Assembly (NCBI RefSeq): GCF_905220565.1
Contig: NC_059396.1
Coordinates: 4,871,206-4,935,205 of the forward strand
Length of the DNA: 64,000 nt
Reading direction: 5' to 3'
DNA from: Melitaea cinxia
Lineage: Eukaryota > Arthropoda > Insecta > Lepidoptera > Nymphalidae
This document shows positions 1 to 11,637 of the stretch, piece by piece (the stretch's first letter is position 1; the number at the start of each line of letters is the position of its first letter). The notes under the pieces were generated by a model that searched no databases, was not told the origin of the DNA, and saw only the letters and a list, made by a program, of their open reading frames with translations. The position numbers and the translations under genes were made by a program.

Positions 1-370
1 TGTCAAGAGTTTCACATCTCAGGCTTTCAGGCCACGCTAACAAGATAAATAAATATGTCACAAGGCGCTCTCTTAAACGTATAAAGGTATGTCGAAAATA
101 AATTCAATTGATATGGCGTATTTGTATTTGAATGCGTTTACTTAAGGTCTACGAAAGCGCTTTGAGATATTATTTTTGTTGGAAAAATGTTAAGTATTAG
201 GAAAATGTATAGACCATAAATCACCACTTTATGACTTATGGGATTGGGCAGTAAACATTAATCGAAACCAGTTCAATATTTGTTATAGCTTATAGACATA
301 TAACAAGCTTTAAGGGCAGCTGAATTTCGTTAGTACAGGACGTCTGCAGGATTAAAATTGTATATAATTA
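1..370. other. Non-coding, nothing recognised
   Basis: AT-rich sequence with no coding signal or repeat that I recognise. It ends exactly where a Helitron begins at 371. Confidence 0.5.
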
Positions 371-676
371 CTAGCTGACTCGGCAAACGTTGTCTTGCCG
401 TTAAACGCTATTTAAAAATAGGGGTTGGTGGTAGAAGGGTGAAAATTTAGGGTTGTATGTATTTTTCAACGCCAAATCATAATAAAATAATAAATAAATA
501 ATATATCTAAAAAAAAACTGGAGTGGACTACCCTTAACATTTAGGGGAATGAAAAATAGATGTTTTTCGATTCTCAGACCTACCCAATATGCACACAAAA
601 TTTCATGTGAATCGGTCAAGCCGTTTTGGAGGGGTTTAACTACAAACACCGCGACACGAGAATTTTATATAATAGA
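371..676 (-). mobile_element. Non-autonomous Helitron, family B
   Basis: Read on the minus strand, the element starts TCTATTATATAAAATTCTCG and ends GGCAAACG..GAGTCAGCTAG, with T following CTAG. A TC start, a CTAG end and insertion next to T are Helitron hallmarks. Closely similar copies occur at 5778, 8767, 11107 and 42739. It is about 306 bp and encodes nothing. The small open frames across it (82 and 97 codons on opposite strands) overlap fully and are accidental. The family resembles the Lep1-type Helitrons known from moths and butterflies; that name is from memory. Confidence 0.75.
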
Positions 677-3011
677 TACCATTGACGTGTTATATTTTAA
701 TTTATTTGAGAGCCTTTTTCACTACTCTTTGATAAAGCTAACGCACAACGGTATCCAACAGGTAGCAAGGTATTTTATTTTAACAGGAAAATCAGATTTA
801 TCTATCAAATATTTAAGTCATAAAAAGAGAGGGTTGACTTAGATTTACAAAATAAAAAATGTACTCTGCAGATATTCCATTCCGTTTATCGCACTTTTTA
901 AAATTACTATTGACATCTGTATTCTAGTCCTACCGATAAAATTCAGTTAGGCATTTATTCAATCAGTCCATTCGTTATTTGATAAAACCTATTTTGATGT
1001 CGTACTGAATTGAAGCCAATTTGATTTATTCTTTAACTTTTGATGGCACTTAGTTTTGACAGTTTCTCTTTACATATATACTTATGAGAGGAACAAAAAA
1101 TATCTTTAAATTTTTTAAATTATAATTACCTATTTCTTGTCGATTTTTATAGCCTAGTGATTTTGTAAAAGTTGTATAAGTTACTTTGTATCAAAGAAAA
1201 AAATTATCAATTACAAAAAAAAAAAAATAATAATAATAATAATCAAAAAAACCAAATCTCATTTTCACCAAATTATCTTTGTAATATTAGTTGAGAAGAG
1301 CAATTTTGTATATTTGCAAACTTTTGAGAACTAATCAAAATTGTTCGCAGTCTTATTCGAAACACCATTTCCATTTAAATTAAAGTGTTTAGTTCCTTTG
1401 CCGCTAGAAACTTTACAAATGTTAAACAATTTAATGTCTAAAATCTGTTAGGTTGGAAGTTCATGACGGCTTTCTTTTACGATACTGGTTGTGTGACAGT
1501 CAGGATGAAATTTAAAAACTAACAGTTAGCATGGAAAGTTACTTAAGTATTGTGCTCTTGTTGTTTACAATAATGGTAGCTCTTGAGGTTTACTGTAATA
1601 ACTTTTCTTAAATTTATTCTTAATTTTGAAGATATTACAAAAACAGTGCAAGTGTTTTTTCAAACAATTTTATAAATCTCTGCTTTTCCAGAAAGCGAAA
1701 AGTTAAACAATTATACAAACATTAATGTGTATTTGACTTTTTTCAAAAATAAAATACATCGTTAGAACATTTTCATTGTTAGAAAACAATTTTCAGGACA
1801 TTGGTGTGCTGAAGAAGTTCAGTTCGTTTGTTTGGTTCTCTTTTTGAAGAGCAATTCTTAAACTGGAAATCCTAGTTACGTATATTTGCACATTAATTAT
1901 TTAATGCATTTTTGAGATTTCATCAGTAAACCTGCATTCATTTCCTTTAGAATTTTCACTTTTAAAAGTTTCGGTAGTTATATAAAATGTACCTTAAAAG
2001 ATATTAGACAAGTATTGATTCATCGAATTCTAATACATCTTTCAAATACGTTTTTGTATGAACATCTCATATGGTTTACGAATAGCAATTTGTGATATGA
2101 TTAATACCCGCTTATTTGGATATTCAAGTTGAATTAGAATTATATATTTAGTGGTATAATTTTAACATATAACATGAATTTTGGAATTAATTTCAATTAT
2201 TGGGCCCTTATCTTACTAAATACGCATGTTCCACACACGCATGAGTTATTAAATTATTAATTAATGTTTAAATAACGAAAAAAAATAGCATTAGGGAAAT
2301 GAAATAATTACGTATTTATCATTTTAAAAATCAAATTAATAAAATGGAAATTAAAAGTTAAATTAAGGAGACTAAGTTTCAATATAGCCTCGTCTTAGGA
2401 TTCACAACTAATATTGAAACTACCACAAGAATCTTAAAAAAAATCGGTGTATACCAATTATTATTAAGTCATGGTCATATAAGTAATGTCTGTAATTTTC
2501 TTGACTTATTGTTTTAATTAATAAAGATCAGTTTTTTGCATTTATAACCCAGCATCAAAATACTTTCGACGTAGCACCTCTATTTTACGAATATTTGCTA
2601 AAGTTTTTCATTTGATTATACTGTACCTACTCAAAAAAAAGCAAAATTCTATTAATAGTTGGCTAAAATATTCTTTGTTTAAAAATAGGTACGTTTTACC
2701 TTCACAACGTATTCATTTAATATTTACTAACTAGATACCGATGTGAGTTGTAACGAAATGGTTTGGTCTCGTGGTTAGAGAAAATTGTAATCGCCTTGTA
2801 AACCCACACGCAAAATTAATTATCTTAAATAAATTATTTTACATTATTTTAATAATGTATTATTTATTTAAAAAGTTGGTCTAGATTCATTACACGGTGA
2901 AATTAAACGACAAGTCACGGGTTTTATTATCATTATACTTAATAAGTAAGTGTCATTTTTTTTTAATGATTACTTAATGTACTCAATGGACCTCAATAAG
3001 ATGATATCGAG
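677..3011. other. Non-coding, AT-rich; one microsatellite
   Basis: I see no gene or transposon here. The only notable feature is a poly-A run passing into (TAA)n at 1215-1243. Homopolymer and simple AT tracts are frequent throughout. Confidence 0.5.
1215..1243. repeat. A(13)(TAA)n microsatellite
   Basis: Thirteen A residues are followed by about five TAA units. It could be the tail of an old retroposon, but no body is visible next to it. Confidence 0.8.
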
Positions 3012-3113
3012 TGGACACACAATACACGAGCACAAACCGCCAGAAACCAGCAATATGGCAAATACGAATTTCTGTCGTATGCGGGGATCGAACTAACGAC
3101 TGCAGAAACACAC
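3012..3113 (-). mobile_element. tRNA-derived SINE, head fragment
   Basis: The string ATACGAATTTCTGTCGTATG followed by CGGGGATCGAAC matches the head of the fuller SINE at 15048-15330. On the minus strand this gives a pol III B-box-like GTTCGATCCCC. The 3' body is missing, so this is a fragment. Confidence 0.5.
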
Positions 3114-3839
3114 CGTCTTTCAACGTCAATTCATCTCGAAAGAAATATTCCCAAATTATTTATTTTTAGCTTATCACTGTCCTAATTATGGGCAAAACTG
3201 TATTTATCGTGACAACGACGACAATTAAATCATTAAAATGTTTACAAAAAAAAGAAAACCACAAAAGTAACGCCATTTCACAAAAATCGACAACAATCCG
3301 CGAAATTGTAATATTTTGACGTCGTTAATCTCAGTGTTGGATGCAATAATGTAATTTATATTCTTGTAATATAATAAAGCAACCTTTGTTGTAGTCCATA
3401 GTCGGATCAGAATTTTGATTTATATTATGTGTATAAAATTATTAACCTTTTCATCAGCCTCCTCCCTAGGTAAACGGTCGCAATGTATACTTTGAAGTCC
3501 TACTTTTCAATAACCTCTACGTTGAAAGCATTTAAAAAATATCATAATATGTGGAATATAATTTTGTTGCACACTATCATAGATTTTTATTCCATTTGTA
3601 CCTCTATTAAACGATAATAAAAATTTAAAGTTACGAATAATTTCCAAATAAGTACAATTTTAAAAGCGATATTTCTCTTAGAAAACTAAGAAATTTTAAC
3701 GAACTATCTTCATCAAAGTAAACTTACATCATTAAGGAATACAAAAAAAAAAAAAAAATTAAAAGATGTAATTATTTTTAATACATTTTATATTAAATAA
3801 TAAAAAGATAGTATATATTACCACGCATCAAGCCCAGTA

Positions 3840-3950
3840 AATCAGTCGAGCGCTAGCGCTCTTAGAGGTAAGGTCCACGCCAAATTCTGCGCAGCCGTTT
3901 CTTTCGCTCACACGCGCCAAGCGCCTGTTGTTATAGCGGATAAAACGCAT
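3840..3950. other. GC-rich block with 14-bp perfect palindrome
   Basis: A locally GC- and CpG-rich island of about 110 bp in AT-rich surroundings. At 3848-3861 it has the perfect palindrome GAGCGCTAGCGCTC. No open frame of interest and no known repeat is visible. It may be a regulatory element or an old repeat; I cannot decide. Confidence 0.3.
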
Positions 3951-4400
3951 TTGATACTTTCATAATAAAATATAAATAAAATAAACATATTACGAAAATG
4001 ACTGTAAAATAATATAATGATAATTTCTGTAAACAAATGTATAATTTAATTTTCTTTTCTCACACTATCAATACAAATAGGCATTTCAATCTGTTTGTCT
4101 TGTTATTTGTTAATTAATATGTTTGTCGGTGTCGATGTCATAAAATGCTATTTTATTCATATCGTAAATATTAGATTCATTCGTAAACTGAAAAAACTAA
4201 ATCAATTAAAAAAAAATTGTTTCATAAAATTGATTTTTTATTTTTATTTTAAATTTATTGACTGTTGTTATATAACACACTTGAAATTTTTAACAAATTA
4301 ATTATGTAAAAAACATTTTATACCATGGTTATTAATTTTTATTATACATTAGAAAATGATCAAGATGGTCTTTTGGTTGTCACACTATACTTACTAGCAC

Positions 4401-4438
4401 AAAGATCGCGCGGCTCGTACGATTCGCGCGGTGCGACC
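4401..4438. other. CpG-dense short tract
   Basis: Two near-direct copies of TCGCGCGG(C/T) lie within 40 bp, separated by CTCGTACGAT. This is strikingly CpG-rich for the window. The function is unknown. Confidence 0.3.
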
Positions 4439-4568
4439 AAATTTACCTAAACTTGCAGAGCGTAAAATTGTGAAATGGCTTTTAAGCAACAATAAATAGT
4501 AACCGGTCATTAAATTTTTTATTATGTTCAATTCAAATATATTCCATATTTAAAAATATAATAATATG

Positions 4569-4935
4569 CGCCAACCCACATTGGAGAAGCGTGAATAATT
4601 AAACTCTGATCCTGCTCCTACATGGGTTAAGCCTATGCCCATTTCAGACTAAAACAGTCCACTGCTGGACATAGGTCTCTAGGTTGGTGACCGCAGGGCT
4701 GACTTTGTCGCACCAAAGACGCTGCTACCCGTCTTCGGCCTGTGTATTTCAAAGCCAGCAGCTGGATTTTTATCCGGCCATCGGTCGGCTTTTTAAGTTC
4801 TAAGCTGGTAGTGGAACTGTGTTATCCCTTATAGTCGCCTCTTACGTCACCCACGGGAAGAGAGGGGATGGCTATTTTCTTAATGCTGTAACCACACATC
4901 AGATGCCTAGCAGGGGGATATTACAGGCTGAAGTG
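4569..4935 (+). mobile_element. tRNA-type SINE body split by a nested retroposon
   Basis: Left part 4569-4640 reads CGCCAACCCACATTGGAGAA and continues to CTATGCCC. Right part 4918-4935 reads TAGCAGGGGGATATTACAGG and then CTGAAG. Other copies (30233-30514) have these two parts joined as TATGCCCAGTAGTGG. The interruption is an element of family E flanked by ATGCC repeats. The SINE resembles Metulj of nymphalid butterflies. Confidence 0.65.
4640..4912 (-). mobile_element. Retroposon family E nested in a SINE
   Basis: The sequence from CCACTGCTGGACATAGGTCT to GGAAGAGAGGGGATGGCTAT and TGCTGTAACCACACA is the reverse complement of family E (see 18179 and 58560). ATGCC at 4635-4639 and 4913-4917 looks like a target-site duplication. 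Family E ends GGAGGCCTATGTCCAGCAG..CTGCAATAGGCTGA, in one copy with a (TGA)n tail. That suggests mobilisation by an RTE-type LINE; the inference is mine. Confidence 0.65.
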
Positions 4936-5777
4936 TTCATAGACTATAAAGTTTAATGCGCAAGAGTTTTGTCACCAGTTATTTAAGTCAACAATAAAAG
5001 ATTAGAACTATATAATGTATTAGATGCAACTTTCTAAAGGCTTCGGCATTTCACAGGCTTCATAATGGTTATTGAAATGAAGGTCGGGTAGATTTATTGA
5101 TGTAAGTAGTTGTACATTGTGCCTTTACGAATACATCTACTATTAATAATTCGATTAGTTTTAATACAACACGCAAACGTAAAAGTTGTGTGTGTTTGAT
5201 GTTTTTGTCTATAGCGCTGTAGTCTCTGAATATTTGCATGATTATATACGTATTATGAAAAAAATTGAAAATTCTCTATTTTCGAGAAAGGTTACATTTT
5301 GGATTATTATTGGAGATTTTACTTGTATATTATTATTATAATTAAATTGAACAGTAAAGTTTATAATATTCGATATAATTTTATTACTGTCTCTTAATGC
5401 AGGTATTATTGAAAAGAAAATCAAGAGAGAGTATTTTTGAACAGTTTTTTAGTTCATATTTATTATCATTTTATGTAACAATTATAAACTGACTAAGATA
5501 CCAATATGAAAATTAGTTGATATTAACTCTACCTGTATATAAGATACAGAGTAATTTGCTATAAAAGGCTATTTATTATTTTTATAAGCAGTTTTTAAAT
5601 GTTAAAACATCTACAGTTCTACACAAACAAAATTCGCAATGTCTTCAGCATATGTTTCTTTTTTCTGTTGAGTCTATTATTTTTATTGAAGACCATCTCT
5701 TTACTTGCCGTTATAGGTCTATCATCATATCATCTATATGTATGTAAAGTTATTTTTTTATGATTTTTTTTAAATAA
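4936..5777. other. Non-coding, nothing recognised
   Basis: AT-rich sequence. A 60-codon minus-strand frame at 5242-5424 has no recognisable domain and looks like chance. Confidence 0.45.
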
Positions 5778-6055
5778 CTAGCTGACTAGGCAAATGTCGT
5801 CTTGCCGCTAAACGCTATTTAAAAATAGGGTTTGGTGGTAGAAGGGTGAAAATTTAGAGTCGTATGTATTTTTCAACGCCAAATCATAATAAAATAAAGA
5901 ATAAATAATTTATCTAAATATAAAAAAAATAAAAGTGGAGTACCCTTAATATTTAGGGGGATGAAAAATAGATGTTGTTCGATTCTCAGACTTACCCGAT
6001 ATGCACACAAAATTTAATGAGAATTGGTCAAGCCGTTTTGGAGGAGTTTGCAGAC
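5778..6055 (-). mobile_element. Helitron family B, 5' end lost, fused to element D
   Basis: The CTAG end is intact at 5778-5781, and similarity to the 371-676 copy runs through GGTCAAGCCGTTTTGGAGGA. The usual TC...ACACGAGAATT terminus is replaced at about 6055 by AAACGAAAAAAAAACCGACT of element D. A minus-strand frame at 5946-6143 spans the junction and is not a gene. Confidence 0.65.
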
Positions 6056-6067
6056 AAACGAAAAAAA

Positions 6068-6644
6068 AACCGACTTCAATTACATCGACAAGTAATACAA
6101 CGTAGATCGACGAAAAAATAGTCAAGTAACTACGCGTTATCAAAGATTACTCAAAAAGTAGTTATCAGATCTCGATAAAATTTAAATGTGACCACATGAT
6201 GAACATCAGCTTTTCATTAAATTAAAAATTATCAAAATCGAAACACCCAGTAAAAAGTTATTGCGGATTTTCGAGAGTTTCCCTCGATTTCTCTAGGATC
6301 CCATCATCAGATCCTGGTTTCCTTATCATGGTACTAAACTAGAGATATCCCCTTTCTAACAAAAAAAGAATTATCCGAATCGGTATATCCAGTAGAAAGT
6401 TATGCGGTATAATACAACGTAGGTCGACGAAAAAAGCGTCAAGTAAAAACGCATTATTAGATGTAACTCGAAAAGTAGTTGTTAGATCTCAAATAAATTT
6501 AAATGGGACCAATTGGCACACACCACCTTTCGATTAACACAAAATTTGTTGAAATCGGTCCACCCGGTCAAAAATTCTGATGCAACATACATAAAAAAAA
6601 AATACAGTCGAATTGAGAACCTCCTCCTTTTTTGGAAGTCGGTT
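6068..6644 (-). mobile_element. Element D (AACCGACTTC TIR family), long copy
   Basis: The element is bounded by AACCGACTTC at 6068 and GAAGTCGGTT ending 6644, an inverted terminal pair. I define forward as the end reading AACCGACTTCAAAAAAGGAG. This copy has two internal modules: one with TTCGAGAGTTTCCCTCGATT and the ATCCCATCATCAGATCCTGG word, and one with ATGGGACCAATTGGCACACA. Other copies have only one module, so it is either the fuller form or a mosaic. It has no coding capacity. Class is uncertain; it looks MITE-like. Confidence 0.7.
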
Positions 6645-6849
6645 AAAAAATAAAAACGTTTTAAACGCTGTTTTCTTAGGGAATACATGTTAAATAAACG
6701 CATTTTAATAAAATTTTCCGTTAAGCCATGCATAAGATTTGTGAATACAAATGAGAACATTAAAAGTCACACGTGTACCTGCGCCATTTAAATACACATT
6801 TTTAGCACGGAGATCTACATATATGAACGAAACAATCACATTTATCAAA

Positions 6850-7133
6850 GTTATGTTTGCTTGCAAACGAAAAAATAAAAAAAAATTTCATCATCATAGA
6901 AAAAAATTAAGTTAATATGCATTATTAGAGATTACTAAAAAGTACTCGTCAGACCTCATAAAATATAAAAATTACTGAATAGAATTTCTATGGGACCAAA
7001 TGATAACTGTTCCGCATATAACAAAAAAAAAAAGAATCACGAAAATCCGAGGAGAAATCTCTTCGTAATCGTCGTATATACATAAAATAAAATGTCATCC
7101 GAATAGAGAACATCCTCCTTTTTGAAGTCGGTT
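6850..7133 (-). mobile_element. Element D, diverged copy
   Basis: It begins with the hairpin GTTTGCttGCAAAC at 6855-6868 seen at the end of other copies and stops with TTTTTGAAGTCGGTT. The interior is diverged, but GGGACCAAATGATAACTGTT and CATCCTCCTTTTTGAAGTCG are recognisable. Confidence 0.6.
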
Positions 7134-8424
7134 AAAAACCAGAATTTCTCACTTTTTTCACACATTATGCTTTTATTAAAATCAAGAAAAACGACGCGCG
7201 ATTCGACCTTCATTTATGGTTATTGCTTTACTTTTATGTGTCTTATTGTGAAATTTTATTAGTTTCAGTTTCAAATTGATTTTTAGACAAGTTTTAATTT
7301 TTTGACATCTACATCATTAATTTATATTACGTGACAGCATATTACGTCATTTTAATTAATTCTTTTTGGACACGCGGAAAGTAGGATAGTTTAAGGGTAC
7401 AGCACATCTAAACATCAATCACTCTTAGATTTTTTAATATTTGAGACTAATAAAATGATACTTATAATTTACTACAAAATAAAACTCTAGACAAATCTAC
7501 ATCCGATGTTTATTGAAGCTACGTCGCTACCGTAAATTTTGTTACGAAAAAAATCCACGATGCTTGCGTTATGAAAGTTTACTTAGATCAAATAGAAAGC
7601 TAGAAATGCTTAATAACCAAAAAGGTTTAATATGTATCTAATTTTTATGAGGATTTTTAGAAGAAATTATAATAAATATCACTAGTCTTTTTATGTGTTA
7701 TTTCGAAACAGTTTGCGTATTTTTATTGGAAAAAAATATCTTTTATTATCATAGAGGACAGTGGTAGATCTTCATAGCTTTCATGTGAATTTGGACTAAA
7801 TAGTTTTTATAATCAAAAATCCTTACAGCCGATTTATATTTTTTTGTTATCAATATTTATTTTCACATGTTTGTTCTGTATACGTAAATTATATTATTTC
7901 ACTTATTCCAATTGACGGCAATTGGCTTGCCGAATAGTTTAGATTCAAAATTGGAACTAATAGGTCGTACATTAATTGGTTTCTTATTTTTTTCTTCTTT
8001 CGAAGTCTATTTGTAGTATACAAAATAAGTTTAAACATTTAGCGTTTGGTTGATCGTAAGTTTTTAATGATTTGACGACAGTGAAGCCATTTAGCATTTT
8101 CAAGACAAGTCCTTAATGAGAGTTAGATATTACGTGTGTATAAAATTTTAAAATTTCAGTCTCTGTTTGCTTATGAACTTGACCATATCATATGAATAAG
8201 TGCAAAATACATACTTTCTTTTAAGAACTTTATTAATATCAATTTTATAACACCAAGTTTTCTATTTCCTTAAGTAAATTTATGTTTCTAAGATATGGTA
8301 TTTGAATTTATTGTAGAAACTGACAAATTTTACAAATACAAAGTAATTTATTTTGAATACAAACTCTATATATCTACTCTATTATAAATTAAAAAAATGT
8401 TCGTAGCTGTAAATTTATAATAAA
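7134..8424. other. Non-coding, nothing recognised
   Basis: AT-rich DNA without long frames or recognised repeats. Confidence 0.45.
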
Positions 8425-8732
8425 CGAGCTGTGTCCGCGACTTCGTACGCGTGGTATTAAAAAATAGTTATTGTTCAATTCGCAGAGATAAAAAGAAACT
8501 AAAATAAGTAGCCTAAGTTACTCCTTGTTACATCAGCTATCTACCAGTGAAAATCCCGTCAAAATCGGTCCAGCCGTTTCAGAGATTAGGCACAATAAAC
8601 AGACAGACAGACAAAAATTGTAAAAAATGTCATTTGTTATATGTGCCTTTTATACATCCATATAAATTTAGGAAAAAGTGGTTATTTTAATATTACAAAT
8701 AGACACTCCAATTTTATTTATTTGTATATATA
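8425..8732 (-). mobile_element. Non-autonomous Helitron, family A (Lep1-like)
   Basis: On the minus strand it runs from about TATACAAATAAATAAAATTG and GGAGTGTCTATTTGTAATAT to CACGCGTACGAAGTCGCGGA and then CACAGCTCG. The CGCG..GAAGTCGCG hairpin near the 3' end is typical. The final CTAG has decayed to CTCG, so this is an old copy. Better copies lie at 41143 and 59067. Confidence 0.7.
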
Positions 8733-8766
8733 GGTATTTCTTTTTTTACTTCAAGTAATATATATA

Positions 8767-8904
8767 ACTTAGGGGTGTGAAAAATAGATGTTGTTCGATT
8801 CGCAGACCTACCCGACATACACACAAAATTTCATGAGAATTTGCCAAGCCTTTTCGGAGGAGTTTAACTACAAACACCGCGACACGAGAATTTTATATAT
8901 TAGA
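8767..8904 (-). mobile_element. Helitron family B, 5' part only
   Basis: The 5' terminus TCTAATATATAAAATTCTCG (minus strand) and the CCTCCGAAAAGGCTTGGC region are present. The element stops at about ACTTAGGGGTGTGAAAAATA, so the CTAG half is missing. It lies 35 bp from the family A Helitron at 8425-8732. Confidence 0.65.
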
Positions 8905-10186
8905 TTATACTTAAAATAATAAGCAGTACACCATCAGACAGTAAATTTTATGTCTGGAGTGTATGAGTAGGTAGTGTGGAGTGTGTCATACCGCCGTCCA
9001 TTTCGAAATTTACAGTTCAATAAATTTTCACTCACGTACCAAGGGTTCGCTAAGACCATCCAATTATCGCGATGCTAACGACAGTCTGACCTTTGTGACG
9101 AGACAGTACTTCATGTAAATACATTATTAGATAAATATAAAACACGCTTCAATGTATTAAGTTATCTAATTAAATGCTAGATTGTTATTATTAATCTCGA
9201 TGATTTAATATACTAGTTAATTTAAATTGTTATATATATATTTTTATACTTTTTAAATTGTTCTATATTATATTATATAAAATATTATAATTATTATTGT
9301 CATAATTAATGTTTATGGCTGTTATAGGGAACGAAAAATATTTTGAATTATAATACCATAACTTTCAAATCCCATGACGCTACCAAAGTTTAAGTAGGTA
9401 CTTTTTATATTACTTAGATGAAAATATCTATTTACGGAATTTTATTGTATTAATGTTATAAAAACGAGTACATATTTTAAGAAAACAAAATATATAATAC
9501 GATTTTTTAACCGGTTGGTATTTCTTAACAATACTTGTGTAAATGCAATCATTTCTATTTTTATGTCTAAAATTAAAAGTTTCACTAATCTTGTTCGACT
9601 TTACTCGCGTAAAATAAACGCTTTTTTGGTCCATTGACCGTAATAATAAGTAACAACCTTTTAATAAATAAAATATGTAAGAAAATTTCAATGTAGAATG
9701 AAAATGTTGTTCATAAAACGTTTATATTTTACAAAAATATATATATAATTTAACTTAATGGGACCGATCAGTAACAACGAGCACTGATGCTTGGTTTTTT
9801 ATGATGAATAAAAATTTTATTACAGTTGCTTATATTTAAATTATTATCAATAATACAAATCTGTAAAATTTACTTACCAATCTAACGACCCTGTTTATAT
9901 CAGCAAGGGAGCGAAAACTGTATCATTTATTTATCACTAATATAAAAGAGTTCTAACATAATAGTTCATTTTTCTGAAGATTTATCACATAATGATTTTA
10001 TAATAGAAGATTTTAGGCTATATCCACTAACACACATACAATTTAATACATCCAATATCTTTGTAAATTAACTTTTATATACGGATAATCAGAGGTGGTA
10101 CGAGGAGTAATGTGTAGCAACGACGGGCAACGTCGGGATTTTGGAGGGGACTATTTGTTATCGACTTTGCGCATGCGAAAACACTC
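8905..10186. other. Non-coding, nothing recognised
   Basis: AT-rich DNA. An 87-codon minus-strand frame at 9428-9691 is lysine/phenylalanine-rich with no motif; I regard it as spurious. Confidence 0.4.
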
Positions 10187-10378
10187 TTACACAGCTTTCC
10201 AGCTACGTAACATTGTATAAATTACAAAGGAAAAATTGTTTGCAGTGTCGACACAGTGTTCATGTGTTTCGAGGTTTGAGAGCAACTGTTCAAGCGGTTT
10301 TTTATACTTTTTAAAGACTTTAGACATAGAAGTGATATTTGGTTGTTCATTGTAATGAAGCGAGAAAATTAGGTACAC
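10187..10378 (-). pseudogene. Decayed Tigger/jerky-like (pogo) transposase C-terminal fragment
   Basis: The 63-residue frame contains NEQPNITSM, then KVFKKYKKPLEQLLSNLE, and ends YTMLRSWKAV. After its stop, the same frame reads ECFR. This order resembles the C-terminal part of the DDE domain of Tigger/jerky transposases. There, a PPNxTS..QPMDQG..FK..Y+..LL stretch is followed by SW..V and NCF. The QPMDQG piece is missing. It ends 15 bp before the MITE at 10393. The resemblance is by eye and weak; chance is possible. Confidence 0.35.
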
Positions 10379-10392
10379 CGTGTTTCTAGATA

Positions 10393-10939
10393 CACCCAGT
10401 CCTCGTACTTACGGCATGTTAGGTTCTCGAAATACGCGACGTAAATCGAAACGTCGTAACTCGAGACACATTTTTTAATATCTTTACATGTAAAACTAAA
10501 AAAAAACTGCATTTATAACAAAGGGTATATCTACATACTTTATTATCAAAAGTAAGTTCTTAAAATAATTATAATCGTATATGTACTTATGAAAGTGCTA
10601 GTTAGTTTTGGTATTTGTGTGTAATTAATTTTATTAGTAATGATACAACTTTAATAATCACAATATGTAATGAGAAATAATAAATTAAGCTTTTGGCTTT
10701 AAAGAAACTATCAATCCTAAATTGCTTTGCTTCTTTCTTTCTGCTATCATACAGGTCTTGGTAACACTGATAGGCTACACAAATTTTGTTATTAACATTA
10801 AAAAATTTCTGTTAACAAGTGAATTCTCCTATGCCGGAAATCGAAACAATTGACGAATGCTTGAGGAATAATGTCAAAACATTGTTCGACGTATCTTGAA
10901 ACGACGTAAATCGAAACGACGTTAGTCGAGGACTGCTTG
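10393..10939. mobile_element. Pogo/Tigger-like MITE with TA duplication
   Basis: The left end is CACCCAGTCCTCG, and the right end, reverse-complemented, is CAAGCAGTCCTCG. Both are flanked by TA (10391-10392 and 10940-10941). Sub-terminal CGACGTAAATCGAAACG blocks are repeated near both ends in opposite order. CAG..CCTCG termini with TA duplications are typical of Tigger/pogo-derived MITEs. It is 547 bp with no frame inside. Confidence 0.65.
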
Positions 10940-11106
10940 TACATCAAGTTGACGTTTCATTGTTAACGATGATTTTTTTTTTACAATAAGCAACGCTTTA
11001 AGACTTTACTTTATTTACTTGTGATTATAAATAGAACTACTTATATATTTTCTTAGTGAAGAGCAAAGTGATTTTCTCTTCAACCTTCATCACTTTTAAA
11101 ACAATA

Positions 11107-11422
11107 CTAGCTGACTCGGCAAACGTTGTCTTGCCGCTAAACGCTATTTAAAAATAGGGGTTTGTGGTAGAAGGGTGAAAATTTCGGGTTGTATGTATTT
11201 TTCAACGCCAAATCATAATAAAATAAAGAATAAATAATTTATCTAAAAATTAAAAAAAAAAGTTAGGGGTGGACTACTCTTAACATTTGGGGGGATGAAA
11301 AATAGATGTTGTTCGATTCTCAGACCTACCCAATATGCATACAAAATTTCATGAGAATCGGTCAAGCCGTTTCGGAGGAGTTTAACTACAAACACCGCGA
11401 CACGAGAATTTTATATATTAGA
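11107..11422 (-). mobile_element. Non-autonomous Helitron, family B, complete
   Basis: On the minus strand it runs from TCTAATATATAAAATTCTCG to CGTTTGCCGAGTCAGCTAG, flanked by A and T as expected for Helitron insertion. It is about 316 bp, the same length as the 371 copy. Confidence 0.75.
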
Positions 11423-11637
11423 TGTTTTTCTGTAAATCTATTTCAAAAGATGAAATCTTGACAATCTCTTCAAAAATTACTAATGATTTATAAATTAATT
11501 TCAAAAATTTAATTAATTTTACGTTTATGTCGTCTGTCAATCTTTGTTAGTTTCAATAAATAATTATTAAACTAAAATAAATTTTTGCTAATAAGGTATC
11601 ACTGAATAAACTCAAAAGATATTTGTATTGAGTTTTT

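Noticed and set aside
549..842. 97-codon plus-strand frame
   Set aside because: Half of it lies in a Helitron and it overlaps an 82-codon frame on the other strand.
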